A stretch of 64,000 nt of DNA. Origin: Melieria omissa. Its lineage: Eukaryota > Arthropoda > Insecta > Diptera > Ulidiidae. The position numbers and the translations under genes are program-made. Under the pieces are notes generated by a model. It saw only the letters and a list, made by a program, of their open reading frames with translations, was not told the DNA's origin and ran no database searches. The DNA lies in the NCBI GenBank assembly GCA_963971225.1, contig OZ020270.1:1488001-1552000 (forward strand). The letters are read 5' to 3'. Below, piece by piece: positions 1 through 11,176 of the stretch. Position 1 is the first letter of the stretch. The number at the start of each line of letters is the position of its first letter.

Positions 1-345
1 AGAACACCAAACTCATCACCACCGATCAAGGTACACAGTTCGCGCTCTTTACATCGCTTTCACGCTTACTGGGCAGCAAGCGCGTGCGTACCATCGCATA
101 TCATTCCCAAGCTAACGGCAAGGAGCTCAATGTAAGCGTCGAACGACTGAAGCCAGCGCATCTCGCTGACGACGTGTTTGACCGCGCCCCGAGCCCTCTA
201 CGAGCAGCGCCACATGCAGCGGGCGACGCACCCATTAGGCAAGGACTGCCTCAGCCACCCACCCAACTCCGGACATACTCAAGGAAATCAAGGCCCGCAA
301 GCGGCGAGCAGCATTCCTCAAACGCTCCACGCGGGGGGGGTGCCA
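1..345 (+). pseudogene. GypB integrase remnant and 3' end (cut by window edge)
   Basis: This is a fragment of a Ty3/gypsy-type pol that ends at the 3' LTR. The frame from about position 20 contains the integrase-core motif TTDQGTQF, then HSQANG and a degenerate C-terminal tail. A G-rich polypurine tract (331-340) lies immediately before the LTR. The catalytic strip is only partial, and no protease or reverse transcriptase is present in this part. The same sequence recurs on the minus strand at about 28,957-29,300 in element E1. The upstream part lies outside the window. Confidence 0.7.
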
Positions 346-354
346 TGTGGGAAC

Positions 355-2120
355 CAGAGATCAGCAATGAGTACTGCAACTTTGGATACCACCGCATTAA
401 TACTTATTTTTTTTACTACCTGCTACTCATAAGCACCGCATAACATAAGTATCGCAACCGCACGCATACAAAACCCGAACGAGTTTGCGATCATCGATTC
501 ATTTCGCGTATTGCTTACACGACCACTTCGTAATCGTATGCATATTGCACAATTCGCGTCGCGCAATTTTGGTCACCACCGCATTGATACTGTTACGAAT
601 ACTAGTTCTAGTGGGCTGTTACGTATCTCTGGATTGTGTAATTTGAAAATAAAACACAGTCAGTTTCTTAAACGCAGACAATAAAATAAACCAACAGTCA
701 CTTTATTATTCACAGTTTACACTTTACTGTTCGTACACTTAAGTATTTGCTTAATTACTCCGTGTGGCAACTTCACTTGTCAAAACCAGACTGACACGCT
801 GCGCCGCATCCTGCTGCCTTTTATACCTCTCAGGCCATCGCGCAGATCGTTCCCGCACATTCCGGAGTGGACTAAAAGTTTCCATCATTGCCAGGTTGGA
901 CTAAAAGTTATTATCGCGGCCGTCGCTGCCAGATTGGACTAAAGGTTACTATCGCGGCCGTCGTTGCCAGATTGGGTTATAGCACGGCACGTAGCGGCAG
1001 GGTTGCTTTGCACAGCGACAGACTGTCTCATCGTTACAATACTCATTCTTTTTACTACCTACTGCTCATAAGCACCGCAAATCATAAGTATCCCAAATTC
1101 AATCATTATGCGGTATGCGTTGTTTGCAGTGAGCGAAAGCGATAAATACAAGTATACATAATTCACAATTCGCGAAGCGTATGAAGCAGGTATACGCATT
1201 TGGAAGAAATGTTTGCGGCATGGATTTTGCCAGCTCAACTGCTGCTGCTAAGCAAGTTGAAGTCTTAAAGTTATAGAATCATGCAAAATAAGAATGGTTA
1301 AATACTTTAAAAACACGAGGGACCTCCAAATATATGATGATTGAATCAATTGTCGGTAATTGGACCCACATCAATGAAATACTCTATGACAACGGGCAAA
1401 GCCACCGACTTTTCGACCATTCGTACTCTAAAAATTTTTAACATTACAAATTATTATTAATTATTATAATCTATTACACGTATTATGAATTTAATATTAT
1501 TTCGTTCGATAAAGGACATTTTTTCATTTCATGTTTAAAGCTATTACATTAAATTTATTATTTGCGTATGTATACATTTATTAGAAAAAATAAACAAAAT
1601 TGGGTATATCCTAAAAAATGCCCGTCATTTATTTTCTTTTCTACAAATGCTTAATCACAATAAGAGTCAAAGAACAAGGGCGAAGCGAAATGAAAATGCG
1701 GTGGTATGCGGTGTTTCCATCTTTCCTTTGGATCATTCGCACCACCGCATTCTCATATCACTTCGGAATGCGGTGGTGCGAATGACTCAAACGAATATTT
1801 CCATCTTTCGTTTGGATCATTGCCAATCATTGCCGTCTTCGTTTGAATCATTTGCACCACCGCATTCCGAAGTGCATAGTTCGTTTGGATCATCGGCAGC
1901 ACCGCATAGCCGAAGTGAAATGAAGATGCGATAGTTTGCGTTCGTTTAGTATTGCAAGCTGATGATTCGTTCGTTCGGATTACTAGTATTCGGAATGAAT
2001 GCTTCGCTTGCGGTGGGCATACATACTGATATCCGTTTTTTTGAGCAGTGGCACATATCGCACCGCATTTTACGCGAATACATACTGAGCGATTAAAATA
2101 TGACCGCATGCAGATCTCTG
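355..2120. mobile_element. Non-autonomous hAT-like element (CAGAGATC family), copy 1
   Basis: The termini are CAGAGATC and GATCTCTG, and the element is flanked by a perfect 8-bp direct repeat GTGGGAAC (347-354 and 2121-2128). An 8-bp duplication with CAG-type inverted ends is the hAT signature. No transposase is visible. The right part (about 1,690-1,930) is full of short inverted repeats built on CACCACCGCATTC and GAATGCGGTGGTG. A solo GypA LTR is nested at 591-1038. Confidence 0.75.
591..1038 (-). repeat. Solo GypA LTR nested in the CAGAGATC element
   Basis: A 448-bp LTR read from the minus strand, flanked by the 4-bp repeat ATAC (587-590, 1039-1042). The minus strand carries a TATAAAAG promoter box (about 820) and AATAAAGTG downstream. 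No internal gypsy sequence is present, so this is a solo LTR left by LTR-LTR recombination. Confidence 0.85.
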
Positions 2121-2321
2121 GTGGGAACACACTAGCCACCTAGTGGTGATGATTGTTTTGACAGCTGTTCAGCGTTCGACTTCGAACTTTCAAATGCGAA
2201 CTGGCAGTTAGAACGCCAGAAGGCGTTGACACGTTTTTCCTTATTATTCTAAATTAGTCGCGTTGTGAAACTTGTGTAAAACGGTTATGTTGTAAAAATA
2301 AACGTAGGCGCAACAGCTACA

Positions 2322-2871
2322 TTTGGTGACCCCGTATTGTTTGCACCTAAGCGGTCACCTACAGTTGGTGACCCCGCATAGTTTGCAACATAATTCTAAC
2401 AATTACACGCCGTCAAGCCGCTCATTCCGCCCGAGATCAAAGCAGCCACACAACATCACGTCATTCAGGCGGCACAACCACTACACACACAGCAGCAAAT
2501 GGCGTCGCCTCCAAACTACACCGCCCAAAAAGCCCTGGCTGCGACTACCGCCACGAAGACCACAGCAACAACCACTCGTAAACCGTTGACTGCAGCAAGC
2601 GCCACCACGAAGACTACCACAATGCGCACCACAACCACTTCCAGCAACGCCCGGAGACAATTACTATCATCGAGGCGGCACCAACAACAGCTACGACGAC
2701 GGGCTACAAGAGAGCCCCGAATCTGGGGGCACGGCGCCACATGTAGCGGGCGACGCACCCATTAGGCAAGGACTGCCTCAGCCACCCACCCAACTCCGGA
2801 CATACTCAAGGAAATCAAGGCCCGCAAGCGGCGAGCAGCATCCCTCAAACGCTCCACGCGGGGGGGCGCCA
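2322..2871 (+). pseudogene. GypB internal region, collapsed (gag start joined to 3' end)
   Basis: The sequence begins with the primer-binding site and one 42-bp repeat that contains it. A Thr/Gln-rich gag leader follows (about 2,400-2,700). It then jumps directly to the 3'-terminal pol tail and a polypurine tract (2861-2868). Protease, reverse transcriptase, RNase H and most of integrase are missing, so the copy cannot be autonomous. The matching collapsed interior on the other palindrome arm is 27,882-28,489. Confidence 0.7.
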
Positions 2872-2880
2872 TGTGGGAAC

Positions 2881-4645
2881 CAGAGATCAGCAATGAGTAC
2901 CGCAACTTTGGATACCACCGCATTAATACTTATTTTTTTACTACCTGCTACTCATAATCACCGCATAACATAAGTATCGCAACCGCACGCATACAAAACC
3001 CGAACGAGTTTGCGATCATCGATTCACTTCGCGTATTGCTTACACGACCACTTCGTAATCGTATGCATATTGCACAATTCGCGTCGCGCAATTTTGGTCA
3101 CCACGGCATTGATACTGTTACGAATACTAGTTCTAGTGGGCTGTTACGTATCTCTGGATTGTGTAATTTGAAAATAAAACACAGTCAGTTTCCTAAACGC
3201 AGACAATAAAATAAACCAACAGTCACTTTATTATTCACAGTTTACACTTTACTGTTCGTACACTTAAGTATTTGCTTAATTACTCCGTGTGGCAACTTCA
3301 CTTGTCAAAACCAGACTGACACGCTGCGCCGCATCCGGCTGCCTTTTATACCTCTCAGGCCATCGCGCAGATCGTTCCCGCACATTCCGGAGTGGACTAA
3401 AAGTTTCCATCATTGCCAGGTTGGACTAAAAGTTATTATCGCGGCCGTCGCTGGCAGATTGGACTAAAGGTTACTATCGCGGCCGTCGTTGCCAGATTGG
3501 GTTATAGCACGGCACGTAGCGGCAGGGTTGCTTTGCACAGCGACAGACTGTCTCATCGTTACAATACTCATTCTTTTTACTACCTACTGCTCATAAGCAC
3601 CGCAAATCATAAGTATCCCAAATTCAATCATTATGCGGTATGCGTTGTTTGCAGTGAGCGAAAGCGATAAATACAAGTATACATAATTCACAATTCGCGA
3701 AGCGTATGAAGCAGGTATACGCATTTGGAAGAAATGTTTGCGGCATGGATTTTGCCAGCACAACTGCTGCTGCTAAGCAAGTTGAAGTCTTAAAGTTATA
3801 GAATCATGCAAAATAAGAATGGTTAAATACTTTAAAAACACGAGGGACCTCCAAATATATGATGATTGAATCAATTGTCGGTAATTGGACCCACATCAAT
3901 GAAATACTCTATGACAACGGGCAAAGCCACCGACTTTTCGACCATTCGTACTCTAAAAATTTTTAACATTACAAATTATTATTAATTATTATAATCTATT
4001 ACACGTATTATGAATTTAATATTATTTCGTTCGATAAAGGACATTTTTTCATTTCATGTTTAAAGCTATTACATTAAATTTATTATTTGCGTATGTATAC
4101 ATTTATTAGAAAAAATAAACAAAATTGGGTATATCCTAAAAAATGCCCGTCATTTATTTTCTTTTCTACAAATGCTTAATCACAATAAGAGTCAAAGAAC
4201 AAGGGCGAAGCGAAATGAAAATGCGGTGGTATGCGGTGTTTCCATCTTTCCTTTGGATCATTCGCACCACCGCATTCTCATATCGCTTCGGAATGCGGTG
4301 GTGCGAATGACTCAAACGAATATTTCCATCTTTCGTTTGGATCATTGCCAATCATTGCCGTCTTCGTTTGAATCATTTGCACCACCGCATTCCGAAGTGC
4401 ATAGTTCGTTTGGATCATCGGCAGCACCGCATAGCCGAAGTGAAATGAAGATGCGATAGTTTGCGTTCGTTTAGTATTGCAAGCTGATGATTCGTTCGTT
4501 CGGATTGCTAGTATTCGGAATGAATGCTTCGCTTGCGGTGGGGATACATACTGATATCCGTTTTTTTGAGCAGTGGCACATATCGCACCGCATTTTACGC
4601 GAATACATACTGAGCGATTAAAATATGACCGCATGCAGATCTCTG
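2881..4645. mobile_element. Non-autonomous hAT-like element (CAGAGATC family), copy 2
   Basis: A 1,765-bp near-identical copy of 355-2120, flanked by GTGGGAAC at 2873-2880 and 4646-4653. It contains the same nested solo LTR. Confidence 0.75.
3116..3563 (-). repeat. Solo GypA LTR, copy 2
   Basis: A 448-bp LTR with ATAC target repeats at 3112-3115 and 3564-3567. It is nearly identical to 591-1038. Confidence 0.85.
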
Positions 4646-4840
4646 GTGGGAACACACTAACCACCTAGTGGTGAAGATTGTTTTGACAGCTGTTCGGCGA
4701 ACTTTCAAATGCGAACTGGCAGTTGGAACGCCAGCAGGCGTTGACACGTTTTTCCTTATTATTCTAAGTTAGTCGCGTTGTGAAACTTGTGTAAAACGGT
4801 TATGTTGTAAAAATAAACGTAGGCGCAACCCCTACAACAG

Positions 4841-5445
4841 AACAGATGTGAGGTCAGCGGCGTGGCAACACTGTTTCTTGAAATGGTTCTGTATCGGTTT
4901 TTTTGAATTTCTGTTTGTCGTACATAAAAAAACAAAAAAAAATGCCTAAAGGAAAATGCGTCTTTAACGCAAAACTTTGCTTCAATCTAACAAATTTTTC
5001 GTGTTCGCGAACGAAATGCCATGCTATTGTCACCGGTATCTTTGCGCCGTATGCAAAATAAACGCTCAAAAACGAATTAAAACAGTGCAACTATGTATCA
5101 ATTTACACCGACTCCTCGAACCACGGAAACGTTAAACTGTTCCCTATCCTCGTCCGATATTTCTTGCCCAGATTCGGTGTACGTGTCAAAGTGTTGGTGA
5201 TTTCATCTGAACCTGGTGAAGCATTGTTGATAATATCCGACCTTATCAGATCTGTTGCATGTGAATTTGACCTGGAAAAGATAGTCATCGCTTTCTGTGG
5301 CGATAATGCCAAAGTAAACTTTGGCGGAATTACTCGCGGTGGCGAAAACAACGTATACCGTAGATTGCGAGAGTCATTTCCACATTTACTTGGCATCGGC
5401 TGTACTGCTCATATCGCACACAACGCATTGAAAAAAGCATGTGAT
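4841..5445 (+). pseudogene. hAT transposase 5' fragment (left palindrome arm)
   Basis: Reading from about 4941 (MPKGK) this is the N-terminal half of the same hAT transposase that lies on the minus strand at 24,215-25,851. It keeps the first catalytic aspartate in IYTDSS and the second in CGDNAKVNFGG. An in-frame TAA lies at about 5,059-5,061, where the other copy has a sense codon. Homology stops abruptly at 5445, after the residues HNALKKACD. Everything downstream, including the third acidic residue and the hAT dimerisation region, is absent. It is a truncated pseudogene and belongs to the inverted duplication. Confidence 0.75.
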
Positions 5446-5800
5446 CACAGAACAAACAATATACCGGATGCGCATCTGGTGTAAAGAAAATTTTCTTCGC
5501 GGGTTCCAGCGGTAGGACCCGTTTGTGGATGCGGGGGGAAGCAGTAAAGGCGATGAGAACGCACAGAGCGCGAGAGCGTAAAAAGAGAAGCTGTGAGAGC
5601 GCAAAATGAAATGTTCGGAGAGCAAACAGATAAAAGTATTAATCGCATGCCGGTGTACCAAACAGTAACGCACCATATATGTGGTTGTTGTTGTTGGCCA
5701 ACAAAGCGATGTGCCGCATGCATGGTGATGGAGGAAATGAAAGTCGACAGCCTGTGGTTGTTGTTGCCGCTGGCTAACAACTGAAGTTAGAATATATTTT
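5446..5800. other. Unassigned junction between hAT and THAP fragments
   Basis: No gene or known repeat is recognised. It has an A/G-rich stretch (5,540-5,640) and two GTTGTTGTTG stretches. It has no counterpart on the right palindrome arm, so it may be filler or a small insertion at the deletion point. Confidence 0.4.
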
Positions 5801-8311
5801 TGCTTTGGCTGATTTCTGTAACGAGCTCAGCAATTCACAATACTACGATAAAAAAACCCCAATTGTGGGAATAAGTCAAGGAATAAGTTTGGTCAAAATA
5901 ACCAGATTATATTACGTTCTTAGGATTTTAAGTTTTCGGGGTTTAGTTAAATTTTTCTTTTCGGAGGCCCATGCACAATGCTTCCTGAGAAGAACTAAGA
6001 TCATAAAGTCCAAAATTGTGTTTTTATGATCAGGACACGTGGAAAACCATTGTGGTGTAGCATTTTGGCATTTAACTTTTATTACATTTTTTATGCCTAC
6101 AATTTGTGGCTGTTTTTCAAAAATGCTGCGGAAAATTGAAATGTGTACTTTGCTTATCTCTAATAGAATTTGCGATGGACTAATAAGGTTGCCGAAATCT
6201 TTAAGAGAGTTAAGGTTTTTGTGAAATATGAAAAGTTCACTAGGAAATGTTAGTATCTCATCTTCTTTTCTCAATTTCGCTGCACATGTTTCACAGTTTA
6301 TTTTGGTAAGTATTTTGTAGACAACATAACCCAAAAAAAATCTCTAAAGACGCTAAATCTATGGTAAATTCGGAACAGTTCTCAAAACTATCATTTAATA
6401 TGAAATCGGCAAGGATGGCTGTATTATTATCCACTTCAAAATCATCGGTTTGACTAGTTTCTTCGCTATGTTCAGGAGCTGAGTCGAGATTTAATACGAT
6501 ATTAGAAAGCGTTTCAAACGTAGTATCATTTAGTTCTTCACAATTGCTGTGGGAACTCAATTGCACAATTTTTGCGGCCATTAAGCGTGCTAATATATAA
6601 CAGCCACTGATGGATTTATATTATTACCACCTTTTTGTCTTAGTATAGAAAACATATTTTCAAGTTTGTCTTGGAGGACATTGTCATCAAAAAAAAAATG
6701 TCGGATTTTTTCTCAAACAGCTCGTCTACTAATAGCAAAACAGCTTTTAGAGTAAGTTTCATCCCATAAAAAAAAATACTTTTTTCTTTTTGTCAACAAA
6801 TGAGATATCATCCAGGTATTTAAGGAAGAACTTTATATACTCATGTGATAAACTGTTGAATTGAATCGCAGATCTGTAGAAATTTTTGGAATATAACGAT
6901 CCACTGTTTAGGCAATCAAATATTTTGTCAATATTTTCTATAAAGCTGGCCGTAGATAAAGCCAATTCTTTAGAGCAACTTTTGAAACCTACAGTTTCAG
7001 CAGTTGTCCTAATAACAGTCCTGCTGAAAATTTGGGTTGCCAGTTTTACTTTCATTTTCTCGAAAGAATTTGGAAAAATGTGTTGGCTGGTTAGTTTAGG
7101 ACACATTTTTGTTGTTGACTTAAGTTCCATTTCGAAAAGTTCTTGAACAACCCTGGAAACAAAGTAATTTAGTACCAATGACCAGTTTGAAAACATTGAT
7201 TTGACCATAAAAACACATAATTCTTTTCCTATTTGGCTTGTCCTTTCAACCCCATTTTCTTCATACCCATCCACCAAATCTAATTTAAATTAAGGAATTA
7301 CGATATATCCTTTCTAATTGCCATTTCATCCATTAATAGAATCATGTTGTTCATTTCGCTCTGGGTCAAATCCAAGCACCGTTTTCTTATGACCTCAAAA
7401 GCAGAGTTCTTAAAACCTGGCTGTAGGAACTTTACAGGGGCCCATCGATTAACAGTCGAGATATGTGGCAAATTTAGATTTAGTTTATTTCTTAAAAATT
7501 GATACGTCGATTGCGAGACATAATAAATATTTTGAGACAAATCTTTTATATCTTCCGTATATTCTTTAGGACGGGAACTTAGAAGAAGCTTACAAAATAC
7601 TTTTGATTCTTTGCTCACGTTATTATAAGAGTCAATACGTTGGAGTACTTCTGACTTTTTTGGTAATTTCTTCTGGTTTTTTATGTTTCTGTATTTTGCC
7701 AACATGTTGTAATATTTCTTCCTGTAAAAATTCACGCATTTAGCATATGATGAGCAATTATTGCAATGCCCATCTACGGACTTCTCTTTCTAGTTTAACA
7801 ATCGGGCTCTGAAAACTCATAAGTTTCTTCAACATTTTCCAAATTAAATACAGGAACTGCTCCAGATTTTAAATATTTTTTCCCAATGTCAGAACTTGAG
7901 AAGTGATTAACGCATATAAATAATAGTTTGCTGTATTCTTTAGTTTTAATGCTACATTTTTCTCGCCAAATTTGGCCCATAGCTGAGTCATAGGGCGGAA
8001 ATTTAAACATCTTAAGTTGTTCATCATCCCGTCTAGATTTTCGGCAACATGTTATGCAGCATTGAAGCCCTGACTTTACCCACCCGGGGTAATAAATTTT
8101 TACACGGAGCAGGATCCATTTTTCGCATACTAGTAAAGTCAGTGAATATGCCAAATGAAAAGTAATATAATAACCAAGGAAAGGATCAACTAACTAATTT
8201 AGCATGTAAATTAATATTTTTTTGGGCCATGGTCTGTTGTAGTTCATTTTAAAAGCATAAAATAACCCCTGTTTACGTTTACCCCTTGTTTACATTTACC
8301 CCATCTGACCC
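5801..8311 (-). mobile_element. P/THAP-type DNA transposon, 3'-truncated
   Basis: The 5' end on the minus strand is at 8311 with terminal sequence GGGTCAGATGGGG. It is followed by about 115 bp that equals one half of the palindromic MITE at 23,383-23,596. The target TA is at 8312-8313, next to gag. The opposite terminus is not found; the element runs out near 5,800 at the junction with hAT. The interior encodes a degraded THAP9/P-element-like transposase. Confidence 0.65.
5912..8154 (-). pseudogene. THAP-domain P-element-like transposase, degraded
   Basis: Five minus-strand blocks in several frames line up in the order expected for a P/THAP9-type transposase. 8154-7795 is a THAP zinc-finger domain: a CC...C pattern, then FKFPP, W, CVNHFSSSDI and the AVP box in SGAVPVF. 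7735-7298 is the region that ends in LLMDEMAI, which I take as the first catalytic aspartate of the RNase-H-like core. 7277-6759 and 6581-6291 are the helical and insertion parts. 6334-5912 is the C-terminal part with CETC. Short frame changes and stops separate the blocks, and no single reading frame spans it. Host THAP9 is an alternative source, but the transposon terminus beside it argues for an element. It interrupts a GypA2 gag. Confidence 0.65.
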
Positions 8312-8313
8312 TA

Positions 8314-8877
8314 CCTCTCTAAGCCGCTCGTCGATTTTTCTGCTTACTGAATCCTCCAGACTGTCAACTCGTTTGTTCAAGGAAGCTTGTTTGAGATTTC
8401 TTCCACTTTCTGCTCCAAGCGCGCAGAATTTTCCTGAAGCGTGGTGGACAGCTCGCAATTTGCGCTTTCGAGTTTCGCTGACACCTGCGCCAATATTTCG
8501 TGGGTCGCCGCTTCCATTTTAGCCATTTCTAGATTTGTAGTTACCAGTTTCGCTGCCATTTCTCGATTCGCCGTTTCCATTTGCGCTGACATGCCTTTGA
8601 GTGCAGCCATTAGTTGGCTCATGTCCAACGCTTGTATTGGCGCAGCCGCTGCAGCTGTACTCTGTAGCAAAGCTGCACCAGCAGCCGACTCCTCCACCTT
8701 AGCCGACGCCTCTAGTTCTTGCGCTCCGAACTCGTGCACAGTCCAATCGACGCCTCGTGCCTCCCATGCCTCTCGCAAGCGCAGCTGCAACTCCACTTTA
8801 CCGCCAGCAGTCGGCAAATTCCAGGCAGCCAGCTCCTTCTTCAGCTGGTCCACCTTCAGCAGCTCGAGTTTAACCAT
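8314..8877 (-). pseudogene. GypA2 gag N-terminal fragment (left arm)
   Basis: The start codon is at 8877-8875, just inside the primer-binding region. The first 40 residues (MVKLELLKVDQLKKEL and on) look like a SAP-type helix-loop-helix. A long Ala/Glu/Met-rich coiled-coil stretch follows. The coiled-coil repeat is shortened compared with the right arm, and the frame shifts near 8,395. It ends at the TA target of the THAP transposon (8312-8313). The continuation of gag is missing on this arm. Confidence 0.75.
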
Positions 8878-8938
8878 GTCTGCGTCTTTATAATTTTATT
8901 TTACTATCAGTAACACAATCCTGACTTCTGACACCAAA

Positions 8939-9457
8939 TGTTACGAAAATTACTTCACAGGTTCGTTTGGATTGGTTTGGAAAATAAAACAACTTCAATT
9001 ACTCAGCAAAAATCAACAATCACTTTATTTACAGATTTACACTTCGATTGTATCTACACTTGTTACCATTTTGCTTGCTCAACACAGACTCGACCCCTTG
9101 CGCTGCCACTGCTGCTTTTATACCAGTTTTCTTATCGCGCCGAAGTTTCTTGCAACTTCCAATTGGAAAGCGCTCGACCATTCTCGCACAGCCCATTTCT
9201 TCGAGAACCATCCTTGCCATATCGGACTATACCAAGCGAATTTATACCAGTTTTGCTGTACTTCAAAAGTGCATGCCTAAAAGTATGCTTGCAAAAGCGT
9301 TCATGCACAGCACAGAGTGCCTTTTCGTTTCAATAGGATTAGAGCAAATTTGGCTAAGAACACTTTAAATTCCTTTTAATGACGATTCCAAGCAACAAAA
9401 AGGCATTTTACCCATATAGGACCACAAAACAATGAAAAAAGGGGGTGACACCTTACA
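8939..9457 (-). repeat. GypA2 LTR (left arm)
   Basis: A 519-bp LTR on the minus strand, with CTTACA and TGTTACGA at its plus-strand ends and TATAAAAGC as a probable promoter box (about 9,120). It is essentially identical to 21,622-22,140 on the other arm. The PBS-like TTTGGTGTCAGAAGTC reads away from it on the minus strand (8938-8923). Confidence 0.8.
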
Positions 9458-9750
9458 AAGAAAAAAAGCTGGCACTTTACATATTTATGCCATTTTGGAA
9501 ATCATTGTATACATTTTTTCCTTTTACGATATGCTCAGACATCATTTCGGATTATGAAAAACCATTAAAAATTAAGTCCAACACAGATATTTGCCTTCGT
9601 TTTTTATAAGTTTTTGGTTACTTTTTCACCGCAAGAAAAACCTTCAGTTTTCATTTTTATGTTTTTTCTTAACCAAATTTGACACTTATTCACCCAGACC
9701 GTGTTATTGCGTCTGTTCCCTCAAAACCCACATTAAAATTTTTGTTGTTA
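9458..9750. other. Unassigned A/T-rich spacer, mirrored at 21,329-21,621
   Basis: No gene is seen. The sequence repeats in inverted form on the other arm, between the Helitron end and the GypA2 LTR. It is probably the sequence into which both elements were inserted. Confidence 0.5.
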
Positions 9751-10317
9751 CTAGCTGGGCCCCGCGGCTTCGCACGCAAGCTTTCTTCTTTCACCCGATA
9801 CAAATTTTGAACGCATTGTTGACCCCGTCAGATTTTGATTTAAAATAAAAACATATGTCTATTATCTTTGATGTCAAGTAGTTCTAACAACTGTGAAATC
9901 AAAAGGCCCTTTAAATCATGAGTTTTCACATTTACTCTAAACAAATTCTTAATCCTTAGATTACTACGGTAGATTTCGATTTTCAAAAATATGAAAAAAC
10001 CCATTTTAATTATTTCCCGATTGAAGTGCTTTTTTTCTAAGTTTGAAGTCAACAGGACCAATAAATCGTGGTTCTCTATACAAGCTGTTAACTTATTGTT
10101 GACCCATTTCGATTTTCATTCTCAAAAAAGTGAAAAATACGTGTCAAATTATTTCTCACTAAGAATACTTTCACAAAGTTTGAAGTCAGTGGGCCCGTTA
10201 ATTCATTTTTTTTTTTTTTACAGTTTCGCCATACAAACTTTTAACCGCTCGTTGACCCCGTCCGATTTTAATATTCGAGTCTACCCTTAAACAAATCTTA
10301 ACCCAATAGTGGGTTAA
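9751..10317 (-). mobile_element. Helitron 3' fragment (left arm)
   Basis: The minus strand ends GCCGCGGGGCCCAGCTAG, a GC-rich segment followed by CTAG, which fits the Helitron CTRR terminus. The rest is A/T-rich repeats related to 53,414-54,160. It is cut by the CAGGGC transposon at 10,318. Relative to the copy at 15.8-16.1 kb it lacks about 230 bp, joined at a short TTCG. Confidence 0.65.
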
Positions 10318-10744
10318 CAGGGCTATTCTGGCAAAGACTGTTGAAACACTTTCAAAAGATTATTGAAAGATAGTTTGAAAGACTGAATGAACGATTTTAG
10401 CTATTCCAACGAAAAAATCTTTCGGAAAAAGCTCTAAAATTCAACACTCGAGTTGAAAAGCTGTTTTCGGCGAACAGCATTGCCAGCCAACTCTTTTTCT
10501 GTGAAATTTGAAGCATTTTTGCAATGATGAAAGACAATTATTTTTAATTATAGATGTGTTTATCAGGATTATTTTGCAGTTACGTATTTCTTTTTAGAAA
10601 AGACAAGAACTGGTGTAAAATATGAATTCAAATTAATTGTTTTATTTTTTATGTGATATTAATGATGTTATCAGATTTAACCTTAAGGCAATGAACAGCA
10701 TATGAAGATGTACCATATAACAAACAGTTTCGGCCGATTTATAT

Positions 10745-11165
10745 TGTTACGAATACTACTAGTGGGCTGTTACGTATCACTGGATTGTGCAATTTGAAAA
10801 TGAAACAACTTTAATTATTCCAACGCAGCCAATTCAAAACCAACAGTCACTTTGTTATTCACAGTTTTACACTTTACTGTTCGTACACTTAAGTATTTGC
10901 TTAATTACTCCGTGTGGCAACTTCACTTGTCAAAACCAGACTGACTCGCTGCGCCGCACCCGGCTGCCTTTTATACCTGTCGGGCCATCGCGCGGACCGT
11001 TCTCGCGCATTCCAGAGTGGACTAAATGTTTCCCTGATGATCGCGACCATCGTTGCCAGATTGGACTAAAAGTTATTATCGCGGCCGTCGTTGCCACATT
11101 GAATTATAGCACGGCGCGAAGCGGCAGGGTTGCTTTGCACAGCGACAGCCTGTCTTATCGTTACA
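10745..11165 (-). repeat. GypA 3' LTR
   Basis: 421 bp; plus-strand ends TGTTACGA and TCGTTACA. A minus-strand TATAAAAGG promoter box lies near 10,975. Confidence 0.85.
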
Positions 11166-11176
11166 CTGCCCACCAC

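Larger units (their letters stand above)
346..2321 (+). repeat. GypB LTR interrupted by a 1.77-kb insertion
   Basis: The LTR starts TGTGGGAAC at 346 and ends GCTACA at 2321. It is followed by a primer-binding-like TTGGTGACCCCG. A CAGAGATC element (355-2120) is inserted eight bases after the first base; removing it and one target copy leaves an LTR of about 200 bp. The LTR has a polyadenylation-type AATAAACG near its end. Confidence 0.75.
2872..4836 (+). repeat. Second GypB LTR, same insertion as the first
   Basis: The LTR starts TGTGGGAAC and ends CCCCTACA, followed by ACAG (4837-4840), the complement of the CTGT target seen on the other arm. It carries the same CAGAGATC element at the same base as the LTR at 346. 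Confidence 0.75.

Noticed and set aside
2323..2758. Overlapping Val-rich and Thr-rich frames on both strands
   Set aside because: Mirror frames of the same low-complexity gag leader.
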